Shown: piece after piece, positions 25,467-32,799 of the stretch
Position numbering within the stretch: position 1 is the first letter of the stretch
How the letters are laid out: each line of letters begins with the position of its first letter
Source of the DNA: Alphaproteobacteria bacterium
GTDB taxonomy: Bacteria; Pseudomonadota; Alphaproteobacteria; UBA11136
Direction of reading: 5' to 3'
NCBI GenBank assembly: GCA_030739855.1
Contig: JASLYJ010000001.1
Coordinates: 70,998 to 103,796, forward strand
Length of the DNA stretch: 32,799 nt
The notes under the pieces: generated by a model
Database searches by the model: none
What the model saw: the letters and a program-made list of their open reading frames with translations, nothing else
What the model was told of the DNA's origin: nothing
Position numbers and translations under genes: made by a program

Positions 25467-26177
25467 ATGATAGAACGCAAACCTCAAACCGGGGGTGCCA
25501 CTACGATTCTTGAAAATCTCCGGATCGTAACAGAGGGAATCATTTCCATGGCGAAAGCCGCTGGTCGTGATCCGGATGCGGTGACCCTAGTTGCGGTATC
25601 AAAACTCCAGGATAAAGGCAAGATCCGTCAGGCCCTCGATGCGGGTCACCGGGTTTTCGGTGAAAACCGGGTGCAGGAGGCCAAGGCGAAGTGGTCGCAC
25701 TTCAAGGGTGATTATCCCGACCTCAAACTACATCTTATTGGCCCCCTGCAGACCAACAAAGCCCGCGACGCCGTGCGTCTGTTCGATGTTATTGAGAGCC
25801 TGGACCGGCCGAAACTGGCACGCACCCTGGCTGAAATCATGAAGAGAGATGGTCGACGTCCCGATTGTTTCATCCAGGTCAATACTGGCGAGGAACCGCA
25901 AAAAGCAGGTGTCCTTCCCGCAGATGCTGACGCCCTTATTTCTACCTGCCGCGACGAGCTGGGGCTACCAGTGACGGGACTTATGTGCATTCCTCCTCAG
26001 GACGAGGAACCTTCGCTACATTTTGCCCTGCTGGACGACATTGCTCACCGCAACAGGCTTGCCTTCCTGAGTATGGGAATGAGCAATGACTATCCCATTG
26101 CCGTACGTTTCGGCGCCACACATGTACGCGTGGGCACAGGTGTTTTCGGCCCCCGTCCAGCGCCGACTGTTGTGTGA
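25467..26177 (+). CDS. YggS family pyridoxal phosphate-binding protein
   Basis: YggS/PLPBP proteins bind PLP without known catalysis and keep vitamin B6 and amino-acid pools balanced. The 236-residue protein has the PLP-Lys motif TLVAVSKLQ, HRVFGENRVQEAKAKW, LHLIGPLQTNKA, VFDVIESLDRPKLA-like helix, FIQVNTGEEPQKAGV, GLMCIPPQDE and the phosphate-binding LSMGMSNDYPIAVRFGATHVRVGTGVFG. The ATG at 25467 is chosen for family length; no good ribosome binding site precedes it, and an in-frame TTG at 25398 with AGGAGG just upstream is an alternative. It diverges from the ThiE-like gene and converges with the L,D-transpeptidase gene (18-base gap). Confidence 0.93.
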   Translation: MIERKPQTGGATTILENLRIVTEGIISMAKAAGRDPDAVTLVAVSKLQDKGKIRQALDAGHRVFGENRVQEAKAKWSHFKGDYPDLKLHLIGPLQTNKARDAVRLFDVIESLDRPKLARTLAEIMKRDGRRPDCFIQVNTGEEPQKAGVLPADADALISTCRDELGLPVTGLMCIPPQDEEPSLHFALLDDIAHRNRLAFLSMGMSNDYPIAVRFGATHVRVGTGVFGPRPAPTVV

Positions 26178-26195
26178 GCGGGTTTTCTTTTGGCT

Positions 26196-26771
26196 CTATT
26201 CACAGGCCCGGATATCGATTCCCGTGTTCGGCGCGACGGCGGCGAGAATGTCGAGAACATCACTGCGGGCCACGGTAACGCAGCCTTCCGTGGGGGTATA
26301 ATCCGGTGTTGCCAGATGAAGAAAAATGGCACTACCCATGCCGTGGCACACGGGTGCGTCGTTATGGCCGATGACCACGATCACGTCGTAAGCTTCATCC
26401 TCACGCCACAGAGTTTCACAATGCCCTCTATGGGGAAGAGTAACGGCTCGGTTGTAGCCGGGATCGCCGGGGTCGTCGCACCAACCGTCCTCTGGTTTTA
26501 GGGGGCGGATGGGAAGAATGGTCCGTGGCGCATCAAGACGGTCGGGACGATAGAAAACCCGGCGCAACGGAAAACGCCCTGCGGGCGTGGTGCCGTCGCC
26601 TTCGCGTTTGTCGGGGACGACCCCGCCCCGCCCTAAGGCACAGTTGTAACGAAGGTCGCTAAAAACTAAAGTGCCTGTCCGGCTCCCGGTAGTGTCGGGG
26701 ATGACTACCATATCCATGACCGGAGTATAACCATCGGTAGCCTGCCGCCACCAGAAGGCAGTTGGGGACAT
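26196..26771 (-). CDS. L,D-transpeptidase (YkuD domain) protein
   Basis: YkuD enzymes form 3-3 crosslinks in peptidoglycan or attach proteins to it. This 191-residue protein of the short alphaproteobacterial type has GDGTTPAGRFPLRRVFYRPDR and the active-site region VVIGHNDAPVCHGMGSAIFLH followed by TPTEGCVTV with the nucleophile Cys at about 164. No signal peptide is visible, which is common in this subgroup and leaves its export unexplained. The start is uncertain: Met at 26771 or MDMVV at 26717; neither has a clear ribosome binding site. It follows ribA on the same strand by 97 bases. Confidence 0.88.
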   Translation of the reverse strand: MSPTAFWWRQATDGYTPVMDMVVIPDTTGSRTGTLVFSDLRYNCALGRGGVVPDKREGDGTTPAGRFPLRRVFYRPDRLDAPRTILPIRPLKPEDGWCDDPGDPGYNRAVTLPHRGHCETLWREDEAYDVIVVIGHNDAPVCHGMGSAIFLHLATPDYTPTEGCVTVARSDVLDILAAVAPNTGIDIRACE

Positions 26772-26777
26772 GTTCTA

Positions 26778-26828
26778 GACAAAAGGAAAAAACTACCCTT
26801 TAGCTAGTGTTGTGACCGCTCTTTTGTC
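26778..26828. repeat. Inverted repeat upstream of the L,D-transpeptidase gene
   Basis: GACAAAAG (26778-26785) and CTTTTGTC (26821-26828) are perfect 8-base inverted arms with 35 bases between them, placed between the ribA stop and the L,D-transpeptidase start. It may be a regulatory hairpin or an operator. There is no uninterrupted T-run after it on the minus strand, so it is not a standard terminator. Confidence 0.35.
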
Positions 26829-26868
26829 CGCTTCAAAAAAGATTTCGGAAACAGGCGCCAAAAGAGAA

Positions 26869-28137
26869 TTATAGCATGTGGCCGCCACGTCGGGCTTTGG
26901 TCTGCAAGTAGGTTTTATTATGGTCGTTGGCGGGGAAGATATGGGGCACCCGCTCTTCCACTGTGATGGCGCACCGCTCCAGCGCCGCCACCTTGTGGGG
27001 GTTGTTGGTGAGCAGCCGCACACGGGAAAAGCCCAAGTCGCTAAGCATTTGGGCAGCTGCCGAAAAGACGCGTTCATCAGCCTCGAAACCAAGCTGTTCA
27101 TTTGCCTCAAAAGTGTCGAAACCGTGGTCTTGTAGACGGTAGGCACGAAGCTTGTTTACCAACCCGATGCCTCGGCCTTCCTGGGTCAAATAGAGCAGAA
27201 TGCCATTGCCGTTTTCGACGATGGTAACTAACGCCCCGTGGAGTTGTTCGCCACAGTCACAGCGCAAACTTTCCAGAAGGTCTCCGGTGAAACAAGAGGA
27301 ATGAATCCGCGTCAGAACAGGCTGCTTCGGCGCTGGGTTGCCGATGACAATGGCAAGATGTTCCTGGTTGCCATTCTCGGGGCGATAAACATGAATTTTG
27401 GCCTTTTCGGTCAACGCTAGCGGCACCCTAGCTGTAACTACGGGAACGAGAGTGCCGTCAGAAGAACCGCGGCTAGCCAGCACATCTTCTGCGCAAACCG
27501 TCAGCAATCCGGCGCTTAGCGCCCATTGTTGTGCGAGCTTAACGAGATCGTTTCCCTCGGCGTCGAAAAGGGAGACGTCCAAAGGGACCGTCACGCAGGC
27601 TGGTAACAGACAGGCTATCCGGGCCAGGGCAAGCGATGCATCATAGATGCTGCCGGGCTTGGCCGGTGTTGCGGGAAGGTGGGCAAAGGGACCCGCTGCC
27701 TCCTTGCTGGTGGGATCGGCAAGCCCGGCCAGAAGCTGCGCATCGAAATCCGTGGGCAGGGGAAGCACGAGAATAGAATTAGCTTCCAGTTTCTTGTCCT
27801 CTTTTGCTCTGCTACCCATAGCGGAGGAAAGAATCAGGACCTCGCCGCGGCGCGCCGTCAAAATTAGGGAGGCCCGCCCTTGCGGCGGTATCTTCGGCGA
27901 GGATGGAGCGGGCGCTAGTGTCAGGAGTCTCTCGAGGTCGGCATTAGAAACGGTTTCCGCCGCCTGTACCAATAAGGCAGCAGCAGCATCTTTTGTTGCG
28001 TCTGCAAGAAGAAGGACGGGGATGCCCCGCCGCAAGTCGGCAACGGCGCGTTCCACGGCAATACCACTATGTGCCGTCACACCGGCCGTTGAAGTGACGG
28101 CCTTTTCTTTGGAGGACTCTTTCGGTGACTGCGACAT
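26869..28137 (-). CDS. ribA: GTP cyclohydrolase II with degenerate N-terminal domain
   Basis: RibA opens GTP to start riboflavin synthesis. The C-terminal ~200 residues are a complete GTP cyclohydrolase II: RIHSSCFTGDLLESLRCDCGEQ has the zinc ligands C-x10-C-x-C, then LLYLTQEGRGIGLVNKLRAY, DTFEANEQLGF and LLTNNPHKVAALE..ITVEERVP. The N-terminal ~210 residues (IAVERAVADLRRGIPVLLLAD...) resemble the 3,4-dihydroxybutanone-phosphate synthase fold but lack its acidic metal-binding and RRGHTEA motifs, so this half is probably inactive. That arrangement is found in several Rhodospirillales. A separate ribB must supply that activity. The ATG follows a TATAAA (28152-28147, minus strand) very closely, so the transcript leader may be very short. 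Confidence 0.93.
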   Translation of the reverse strand: MSQSPKESSKEKAVTSTAGVTAHSGIAVERAVADLRRGIPVLLLADATKDAAAALLVQAAETVSNADLERLLTLAPAPSSPKIPPQGRASLILTARRGEVLILSSAMGSRAKEDKKLEANSILVLPLPTDFDAQLLAGLADPTSKEAAGPFAHLPATPAKPGSIYDASLALARIACLLPACVTVPLDVSLFDAEGNDLVKLAQQWALSAGLLTVCAEDVLASRGSSDGTLVPVVTARVPLALTEKAKIHVYRPENGNQEHLAIVIGNPAPKQPVLTRIHSSCFTGDLLESLRCDCGEQLHGALVTIVENGNGILLYLTQEGRGIGLVNKLRAYRLQDHGFDTFEANEQLGFEADERVFSAAAQMLSDLGFSRVRLLTNNPHKVAALERCAITVEERVPHIFPANDHNKTYLQTKARRGGHML

Positions 28138-28341
28138 GGCTGTGTTTTTATAGTAAAAATTCTTCTTTGGGACCGGCAGACACGTCTACGCCACATCATC
28201 CTGGATATGTAGGCAAGGGTAAACCGGTGGGAGCCAAAAGGACTATGCACGCAGGTAGTGCCGCGTCAAGCACTCACCCGGCCGCCGTCGTTTTTCTGCG
28301 CTGTGCTAGGTGACCCCGTGACTCCATCTGTTCAATTTTTC

Positions 28342-28386
28342 CCTGGCGGATGGTCTCGCCAGGACTAGGACATCGTGATATATAAT
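28342..28386 (+). promoter_or_regulatory. Candidate promoter with overlapping inverted repeat for the response regulator
   Basis: An exact TATAAT lies at 28381-28386, 37 bases before the chosen ATG. The expected -35 position (about 28358-28363) has no TTGACA-like hexamer but is occupied by one arm of the perfect inverted repeat CCTGGCG (28342-28348) / CGCCAGG (28357-28363). This suggests a promoter controlled by a dimeric protein rather than a strong constitutive one. Confidence 0.45.
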
Positions 28387-28422
28387 ACTCTGGCAAAGCG
28401 GAGGAAGTGGGCGTTTGGAGCC

Positions 28423-29112
28423 ATGGCGGCAGCTAAAAAAATCCTGCTGATGGAAGATGACGTTACCTTGCGGCAGTTGCTTTCCGAACAGTTGGAACTG
28501 TACGAAGAATTTTCTACCACCGAGACTGACTGTGGGAGCAAAGGTCTGGAACAAGCCCGTTCCGGCCAGTTTGATGCGATTCTGCTCGATGTGAGCCTTT
28601 CGGACACGGACGGGAGTGAGGTCTGCCACCTCATGCGCCAGTCCGGGGTCAAGGTCCCCATCATTATGCTGACAGCGGTTGACACCGACGCCAATACTAT
28701 CCTTGGCCTTAATGCTGGAGCTAATGACTGTGTCTCAAAACCTTTTCGTATCGACACTCTGCTGGCTCGGCTCCGGGCCCAATTGCGCCGGCACGAACAG
28801 AGCAAAGACGCCGTTTTTACTATCGGTCCCTACAGTTTTAGTCCCAGCGCCAAGATGCTTCAGAACAAGGAGGGAGACCACGAGATCCGCCTAACCGAGA
28901 AGGAGACGGCGATTCTGCAATTCCTTTGCCGTGCCGGCAACAAGCCCACGGACCGCGATGTCCTTCTCAACGAAGTCTGGGGCTACAACACTGGTGTTAC
29001 CACCCACACCCTGGAAACTCATATTTATAGGCTACGTCAGAAGATAGAGGAGAATCCTTCCGAGGCACGGATTCTCGTCACCGAACAGAGCGGGTACCGA
29101 CTCATTCTCTAA
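28423..29112 (+). CDS. OmpR/PhoB family response regulator
   Basis: The 229-residue protein has an N-terminal receiver domain: LLMEDDVTLRQLL (acidic pocket), ILLDVSLSDTDG with the phosphoacceptor Asp at 56, LTAVDTD (Thr 84) and CVSKPF (Lys 106). The C-terminal winged helix shows IRLTEKETAILQFLCRAGN, DVLLNEVWGYN and THTLETHIYRLRQKIE, ending in EQSGYRLIL. The Met at 28423 (MAAAKKILLMEDD) is chosen because the longer frame from 28375 would overlap the TATAAT. No histidine kinase is adjacent. Its position beside an xth remnant and near lolA/ftsK resembles that of the CenR-like envelope regulators of other alphaproteobacteria, but this identity is not proved. Confidence 0.93.
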   Translation: MAAAKKILLMEDDVTLRQLLSEQLELYEEFSTTETDCGSKGLEQARSGQFDAILLDVSLSDTDGSEVCHLMRQSGVKVPIIMLTAVDTDANTILGLNAGANDCVSKPFRIDTLLARLRAQLRRHEQSKDAVFTIGPYSFSPSAKMLQNKEGDHEIRLTEKETAILQFLCRAGNKPTDRDVLLNEVWGYNTGVTTHTLETHIYRLRQKIEENPSEARILVTEQSGYRLIL

Positions 29113-29119
29113 AAATTTT

Positions 29120-29168
29120 GCTGGCGCGACGTTCTGCGAGTAAAGAGAAAACGCCAGCTTTGTTCTTT
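29120..29168 (+). terminator. Candidate intrinsic terminator after the response regulator
   Basis: GCTGGCG (29120-29126) pairs perfectly with CGCCAGC (29152-29158), followed by TTTGTTCTTT. The loop is 25 bases, long for an intrinsic terminator, but the position 7 bases after the stop codon fits. Confidence 0.5.
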
Positions 29169-29181
29169 GAATGGTCCTGAT

Positions 29182-29392
29182 TTAAGGTTTCATGTCCACT
29201 ACAACCGGCACATGATCAGAGGCGCGCGCCCGGTCTCGCGCTTGGTCTAGCACCTATGCACCAGTAAGAAAGCCGTGCAAGGACTCATTCGCCCAGACAT
29301 GATCCAACCGCTGCCTACGGTTACTCTTTCTCCAGTCCCGGGTGCGATGCCATGAATGGGGGACTTTCCGGGAGACGTAGGGAAGAAATAAT
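29182..29392 (-). pseudogene. 3' remnant of an exodeoxyribonuclease III gene (xth) with in-frame stop
   Basis: Reading leftward, one frame gives WHRTRDWRKSNRRQRLDHVW followed by ANESLHGFLTGA, then TAG (29256-29254), then VLDQARDRARASDHVPVVVD and MKP ending in TAA (29184-29182). RLDHVW and SDHVPVVVD are the C-terminal substrate and catalytic motifs of exodeoxyribonuclease III (family form: lRiDHvl..., ...psDHaPV). The DH pair essential for catalysis is present but the N-terminal ~200 residues are gone; upstream sequence is instead the fumarylacetoacetase-family gene. The exact 5' limit is unclear. xth next to lolA and a response regulator is a common alphaproteobacterial order, which supports decay in place rather than a chance match. 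Confidence 0.7.
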
Positions 29393-30133
29393 TTAGACGA
29401 TGACAACAGCAATCTCACCCACACCGTTGATCCGCCCTTCCAGCCGGTCTCCACGATACACAGGACTTACACCCTCCGGCGTTCCGGTGAAGATAAGATC
29501 GCCAGGACGCAAGGTGGCAAAACGCGAAAGAAAGGTGATGATCTCGGGCACGCTCCAGATCAGGTCCGATAGGTCAGCCTTTTGGCGTGGCTCGCGATTC
29601 ACGGTAAGCTCGATAACGCCCCGCTCTGGATGGCCACAGTGGGAAACGGGAGCAAGGGCGGAACAGGGTGCGGCGTTGTCGAACCCCTTCGCCATGTCCC
29701 AGGGCATCCCCGCCTTTCGGGCTGCGGTCTGCAGGTCACGCCGGGTCATATCCAGCCCTACACCATAGCCAAAGATACAACTCACAGCGTGGGCGCGAGG
29801 AATGTTGCGGCCGCCATCCTTGAGTGCCACCACCAGCTCCACCTCGTGGTGAAGTTCAGTGGTTTGCGGAGGATAGGCAAGATCGACCTGGCACGATGCG
29901 CCGTGGGCATCACAGGCGGGCAAGAGAGAATCCGAAGGCTTGCGGAAAAACACAGGGGTGGCACGCTTGGGGTCGGTCCCTATCTCGCGGGCATGAGCCG
30001 CGTAATTCTGTCCTACGCAATAGATGTTGTTGACGGGAAACAGCAACTCTTTGCCATCGGCCTCGTCTTGGCTTACCGGTAGCCTAGTGTGGGCTCCCGG
30101 CTCGAAGACATATGCGGTATTACGGGAGGACAT
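29393..30133 (-). CDS. Fumarylacetoacetate hydrolase family protein
   Basis: Proteins of this fold cleave or decarboxylate 2-oxo acids, for example fumarylpyruvate or acylpyruvates, using Mg2+. The 246-residue protein has IYCVGQNYAAHAREIG, PVFFRKPSDSLLP, the metal-binding ELHHEVELVV (Glu pair), FGYGVGLDMTRRDLQ, AKGFDNAAP and DLIFTGTPEGVSPVYRGD. It resembles the small YcgM/acylpyruvase group. ATG at 30133 is preferred; the open frame begins with a TTG at 30178. Substrate cannot be told. It lies between lolA and the xth remnant, where xth itself would be expected, so it may mark a rearrangement. Confidence 0.9.
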   Translation of the reverse strand: MSSRNTAYVFEPGAHTRLPVSQDEADGKELLFPVNNIYCVGQNYAAHAREIGTDPKRATPVFFRKPSDSLLPACDAHGASCQVDLAYPPQTTELHHEVELVVALKDGGRNIPRAHAVSCIFGYGVGLDMTRRDLQTAARKAGMPWDMAKGFDNAAPCSALAPVSHCGHPERGVIELTVNREPRQKADLSDLIWSVPEIITFLSRFATLRPGDLIFTGTPEGVSPVYRGDRLEGRINGVGEIAVVIV

Positions 30134-30619
30134 AACGGGCCGCAGAGTGGCCAATCTTTCAAGAGGCCGCAATGGCAATCTTCACATGTCGGAAAAAGCA
30201 AGACAGAATCATCCAGAAGAAAGCCGGCTGGCCGGGGGGTGACTGGATGCCCGAGCCCCTCGTGGGATGCCGGGGTGAGCAGGGGAACCAGCCTGGCACT
30301 TCAAGGCCTTCAATATGGCCTTAAATGCTTCTGATGTGTAGGTAGAGTCGACTAGGGGACGACTCAATATGCCCGGCGGCAAACGAGGAGAGAAGAAATA
30401 GGCCCGTCTTTGGGCAATCCATTAAGATAGGGTTAAATAAAAGATGTAAAATTAAGAGGTTATCAAAATAGATGGAAAAAAAATCTAATATATAGAATTT
30501 TATTATACATATTAGATTAAACCCCTCACCCGCCATGTCGTAAGGATATGATTCAACATATTTTAAGTGTTGTTTTAGTGTCAAAGCCGGAGCCGGACGC
30601 TAAGTCCTAGGAAAAGAGG
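30134..30619. other. Long AT-rich spacer between lolA and the FAH-family gene
   Basis: This 486-base stretch carries no credible gene; an 87-codon leftward frame in it has AT-driven composition and no family likeness. Its central part (about 30420-30590) is very AT-rich. It holds a terminator-like hairpin (30476-30518) and two short inverted repeats: AAGGCC/GGCCTT (30303-30308, 30317-30322) and GAGTCG/CGACTC (30345-30350, 30360-30365). The promoter of the FAH-family gene presumably lies at its left end. Confidence 0.5.
30476..30518 (-). terminator. AT-rich intrinsic terminator-like hairpin after lolA
   Basis: On the minus strand AATCTAATAT (30518-30509) pairs with ATATTAGATT (30491-30482), the stem can extend by a G-T and two A-T pairs, and the transcript then runs into eight T (30483-30476). 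The stem contains almost no G-C, so stability is doubtful, but position 102 bases beyond the lolA stop and the T-run fit a terminator. Confidence 0.55.
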
Positions 30620-31297
30620 CTACTTGTTGAAGGGAATGTAGAATTTGCTGGGGTCTTCAAAGACAAAAAGTTTATTGTCCAGCTCCATTCCGAATCGAGC
30701 ATCGTGCAGCGCCACTGTAGTGACGATGCCCTGAGAGTCGGTCACGGACCACTTGCGCAGGACTAGTGGCTTGTCGGAGAACGTCAAGGCTAGAGTTCCG
30801 GTATCGGGGTTATTGCTATCTGTAAGGTTCAGGCGCAAAACACCGCGAGCCCGGGAAAAACCGGAAACCTTCACATCGCTTCCGAGATTAAGCTTGCTGC
30901 GCAAAAGGACGCCTGCCAGGGTGTCGTCGAGACCGATGGTGTTGGCAGACTTAAGTGTACTATCGTAGTAAATTAGGTTTTTCCCGTCGGCAATGATTTG
31001 CAGGGGAACTGGAGGATTATAATTAACCCGCAGCTTGCCTGGCCGCGAAAGGTACAACCAGCCCTCGGCCACGCTGCCCTGCGACGTGATTTGGTAAAAA
31101 CGGGCGGTCATGGTGGTTATGGCGTCGAGATAACTCTCGACCCGGGCAATGTCTTCCTTGTCGGCCTGGCCGAGGATCGTAGGCAGGGTGGCTTCCTTTA
31201 CGGGCGGGGGTAAAGGCGCGGTTTTGCCAGAGGTCTCCGGCGCCAGCGCCAGAAGGAAACAGATAAGCGGAACAAATATGAACAAACGCGACGTCAA
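30620..31297 (-). CDS. lolA: Outer-membrane lipoprotein carrier protein LolA family
   Basis: LolA carries lipoproteins across the periplasm from LolCDE to the outer membrane. The mature domain shows VESYLDAITTMTARFYQITSQGSVAEGWLYLSRPGKLRVNYNPPVPLQIIADGKNLIYYD in successive pieces, matching the family's ...F.Q....g....G.l.i.rPg+lR..Y..P....ivadG..l..yD. The C-terminus reads LHDARFGMELDNKLFVFEDP. Start: a TTG at 31297 gives MTSRLFIFVPLICFLLALA, a good signal peptide, with AGGGGAG six bases upstream; ATG at 31360 or 31345 would put a charged segment before the signal. The call of TTG is inference. It follows ftsK on the same strand, the usual alphaproteobacterial order. Confidence 0.88.
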   Translation of the reverse strand: MTSRLFIFVPLICFLLALAPETSGKTAPLPPPVKEATLPTILGQADKEDIARVESYLDAITTMTARFYQITSQGSVAEGWLYLSRPGKLRVNYNPPVPLQIIADGKNLIYYDSTLKSANTIGLDDTLAGVLLRSKLNLGSDVKVSGFSRARGVLRLNLTDSNNPDTGTLALTFSDKPLVLRKWSVTDSQGIVTTVALHDARFGMELDNKLFVFEDPSKFYIPFNK

Positions 31298-31369
31298 ACG
31301 CTTCTCCCCTATGATTCTTATAAGATTCCTTTGCAGCAAGAACATGGCGCTAGGAGCCATCCGGTCGGG

Positions 31370-32799
31370 TCAGGAGCCTCCACCGTTGTGACCGAAGGCT
31401 AGGACCTCCCGCTTGCCCACATGGTTAGCGGGCCCGATGACGCCTTGTGCCTCCATTTGTTCAATTAGTCGCGCTGCCCGGTTATAGCCGATCTTCAGGT
31501 GGCGCTGGACGAAACTGGTGGATGCTTTGCGTTCCCGGCATACCAGGGCCACCGCTTGATCGTAAAGGGCGTCGCCGCCCTCACTGTTTCCTGCCTCACT
31601 GCCGCTAAGCTCCGCCTCCAGCGCGCTCTCATTGGTCACGCTATCCACATAAGAGGGTTCGCCCTGGGATTTCAGATACGACACCACAGACTCCACCTCG
31701 TTATCGCTGACAAAAGGCCCGTGGACACGGGTGACGCGCCCGCCTGTTGCCATGTAAAGCATATCACCCTGTCCGAGGAGATGTTCCGCTCCTTGTTCGC
31801 CAAGGATGGTGCGGCTGTCCACCTTCGACGTGACTTGGAAACTAATTCGAGTTGGGAAATTGGCCTTTATGGTGCCGGTAATCACGTCCACCGACGGGCG
31901 TTGGGTAGCCATGATGATATGGATCCCCGCTGCCCGCGCCATCTGTGACAAGCGCTGGATGATGGCTTCGATGTCCTTGCCCGACACCAGCATGAGATCA
32001 GCCATTTCATCTACCACCACCACGATGAATGGTATGGGTGACAGGTCAATGTGCTGGTTCTCAAACAGGGGATTTCCGGTTTCAGGATCGAATCCGGTCT
32101 GCACCTTGCGCATGGGGATCTCGCCCTTGGCACGAGCCTTCGCCGCACGCTCGTTGTAACCGGCAATATTGCGCACCCCCATGTGGGACATGAGGCGATA
32201 ACGGTTTTCCATTTCCAGCACGGTCCACTTCAACGCTACTACGGCTTTTCTCGGTTCCGTCACCACGGGGGTCAGAAGATGGGGAATGTCATCGTAAACA
32301 GAAAGCTCAAGCATCTTTGGATCAATAAGGATGAGTTTGCAGTCGTCCGGTGGGAGGCGGTAGAGCAGGGACAGAATCATGGCGTTGATAGCTACCGACT
32401 TGCCGGATCCGGTAGTGCCCGCTACCAGAAGATGGGGCATGCGGGCAAGATCGACGATTACCGGCACGCCGCTAATGTCCTTGCCCAGGACCAGCGGCAA
32501 CTGGGTGGTGGTCTTCTCATAGGGTTTGGATTCCAGAAGCTCCCGCAGAAGCACCGTTTTCCGCGTGGCGTTAGGAAGCTCAATGCCAATGGCATTACGG
32601 CCCGGAATGGCGGAAATACGGGCGGAAATGGCGCTCATGGAACGGGCAATGTCGTCGGCCAAGCCGATAACACGGCTGGTTTTGGTCCCAGGCGCTGGCT
32701 CCAGTTCATACAGGGTGACAATGGGGCCGGGCCGCACCTTTATGATAGCACCACGGATGCCGAATTCATCAAGAACCGATTCAAGAAAACGCGCATTTT
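31370..32799 (-). CDS. ftsK: DNA translocase FtsK, C-terminal part (5' end outside window)
   Basis: FtsK pumps DNA at the division septum and activates XerCD at dif. The frame is open to the window edge, reading [20 protein letters not shown] before [18 protein letters not shown], so the gene continues beyond 32799. Visible are the beta-domain start, the Walker [21 protein letters not shown], Walker [38 protein letters not shown] (in two parts), and the C-terminal gamma winged helix from [18 protein letters not shown] through [20 protein letters not shown] to [19 protein letters not shown], which reads KOPS polar sequences. The N-terminal membrane part is not in the window. About 475 codons are present. 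Confidence 0.97.
   Translation of the reverse strand, partial: NARFLESVLDEFGIRGAIIKVRPGPIVTLYELEPAPGTKTSRVIGLADDIARSMSAISARISAIPGRNAIGIELPNATRKTVLLRELLESKPYEKTTTQLPLVLGKDISGVPVIVDLARMPHLLVAGTTGSGKSVAINAMILSLLYRLPPDDCKLILIDPKMLELSVYDDIPHLLTPVVTEPRKAVVALKWTVLEMENRYRLMSHMGVRNIAGYNERAAKARAKGEIPMRKVQTGFDPETGNPLFENQHIDLSPIPFIVVVVDEMADLMLVSGKDIEAIIQRLSQMARAAGIHIIMATQRPSVDVITGTIKANFPTRISFQVTSKVDSRTILGEQGAEHLLGQGDMLYMATGGRVTRVHGPFVSDNEVESVVSYLKSQGEPSYVDSVTNESALEAELSGSEAGNSEGGDALYDQAVALVCRERKASTSFVQRHLKIGYNRAARLIEQMEAQGVIGPANHVGKREVLAFGHNGGGS

Noticed and set aside
30321-30584. 87-codon leftward frame in the lolA-FAH spacer
   Set aside because: It crosses the terminator-like hairpin and is made of AT-driven hydrophobic codons without homology signals.
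31645-31653. CTATCCACA in ftsK as a DnaA box
   Set aside because: One mismatch to the consensus, inside a conserved coding region, with no cluster around it.

Overview
This window looks like the replication-origin region of an alphaproteobacterial chromosome, probably from a Rhodospirillales-like lineage. That placement is an inference from gene order and protein style; there is no 16S in the window. Thirty-two protein-coding genes and one decayed gene are supported. Almost all are housekeeping genes in the conserved order his genes - smr - mltA - Tim44 - fxsA - secB - dnaQ - coaE - aroE - maf - ppsR | hemE - hemH - hemJ - rho - mnmE - mnmG - rsmG - parA - parB - holA - lptE - leuS - thiE-like - yggS - L,D-transpeptidase - ribA - response regulator - lolA - ftsK. 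No phage, insertion sequence, CRISPR array, tRNA or rRNA was recognised.

Layout. Positions 1-3661 carry leftward genes: a cut DUF2628 membrane protein, hisB, smr, mltA and a Tim44-domain protein. fxsA and secB (3859-5182) run rightward. A tight leftward operon dnaQ-coaE-aroE-maf-ppsR fills 5242-8859, three of its junctions separated by at most a few bases or overlapping. The very AT-rich gap 8860-9260 between ppsR (DUF299) and hemE is the predicted oriC: this gene pair flanks the origin in Caulobacter and Rickettsia, the gap holds an inverted pair of DnaA-box-like sites, and gene orientation diverges around it. To its right run hemE-hemH-hemJ (heme synthesis), rho behind a C-rich leader, a leftward alkyltransferase gene, then mnmE, mnmG, rsmG, parA and parB. 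A perfect 16-base parS palindrome lies inside rsmG, about 8.8 kb from the predicted origin, with a degenerate second copy between mnmE and mnmG and a perfect DnaA box between mnmG and rsmG. Thus the window holds origin, centromere and the partition proteins that act on it.

From 20262 to 25358 genes run leftward again (holA, lptE, leuS, thiE-like). yggS runs right; an L,D-transpeptidase and a GTP cyclohydrolase II run left; an OmpR-type response regulator runs right. Positions 29182-30619 look rearranged: a 3' remnant of an exodeoxyribonuclease III gene with an in-frame stop abuts a fumarylacetoacetate-hydrolase-family gene, followed by a 486-base AT-rich spacer containing an intrinsic-terminator-like hairpin behind lolA. 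The window ends inside ftsK.

No wholly new system was found. The most interesting signals are the origin/centromere architecture, the abrupt AT-rich composition of the origin-proximal two thirds of hemE, the structured rho leader, and the xth decay/rearrangement.
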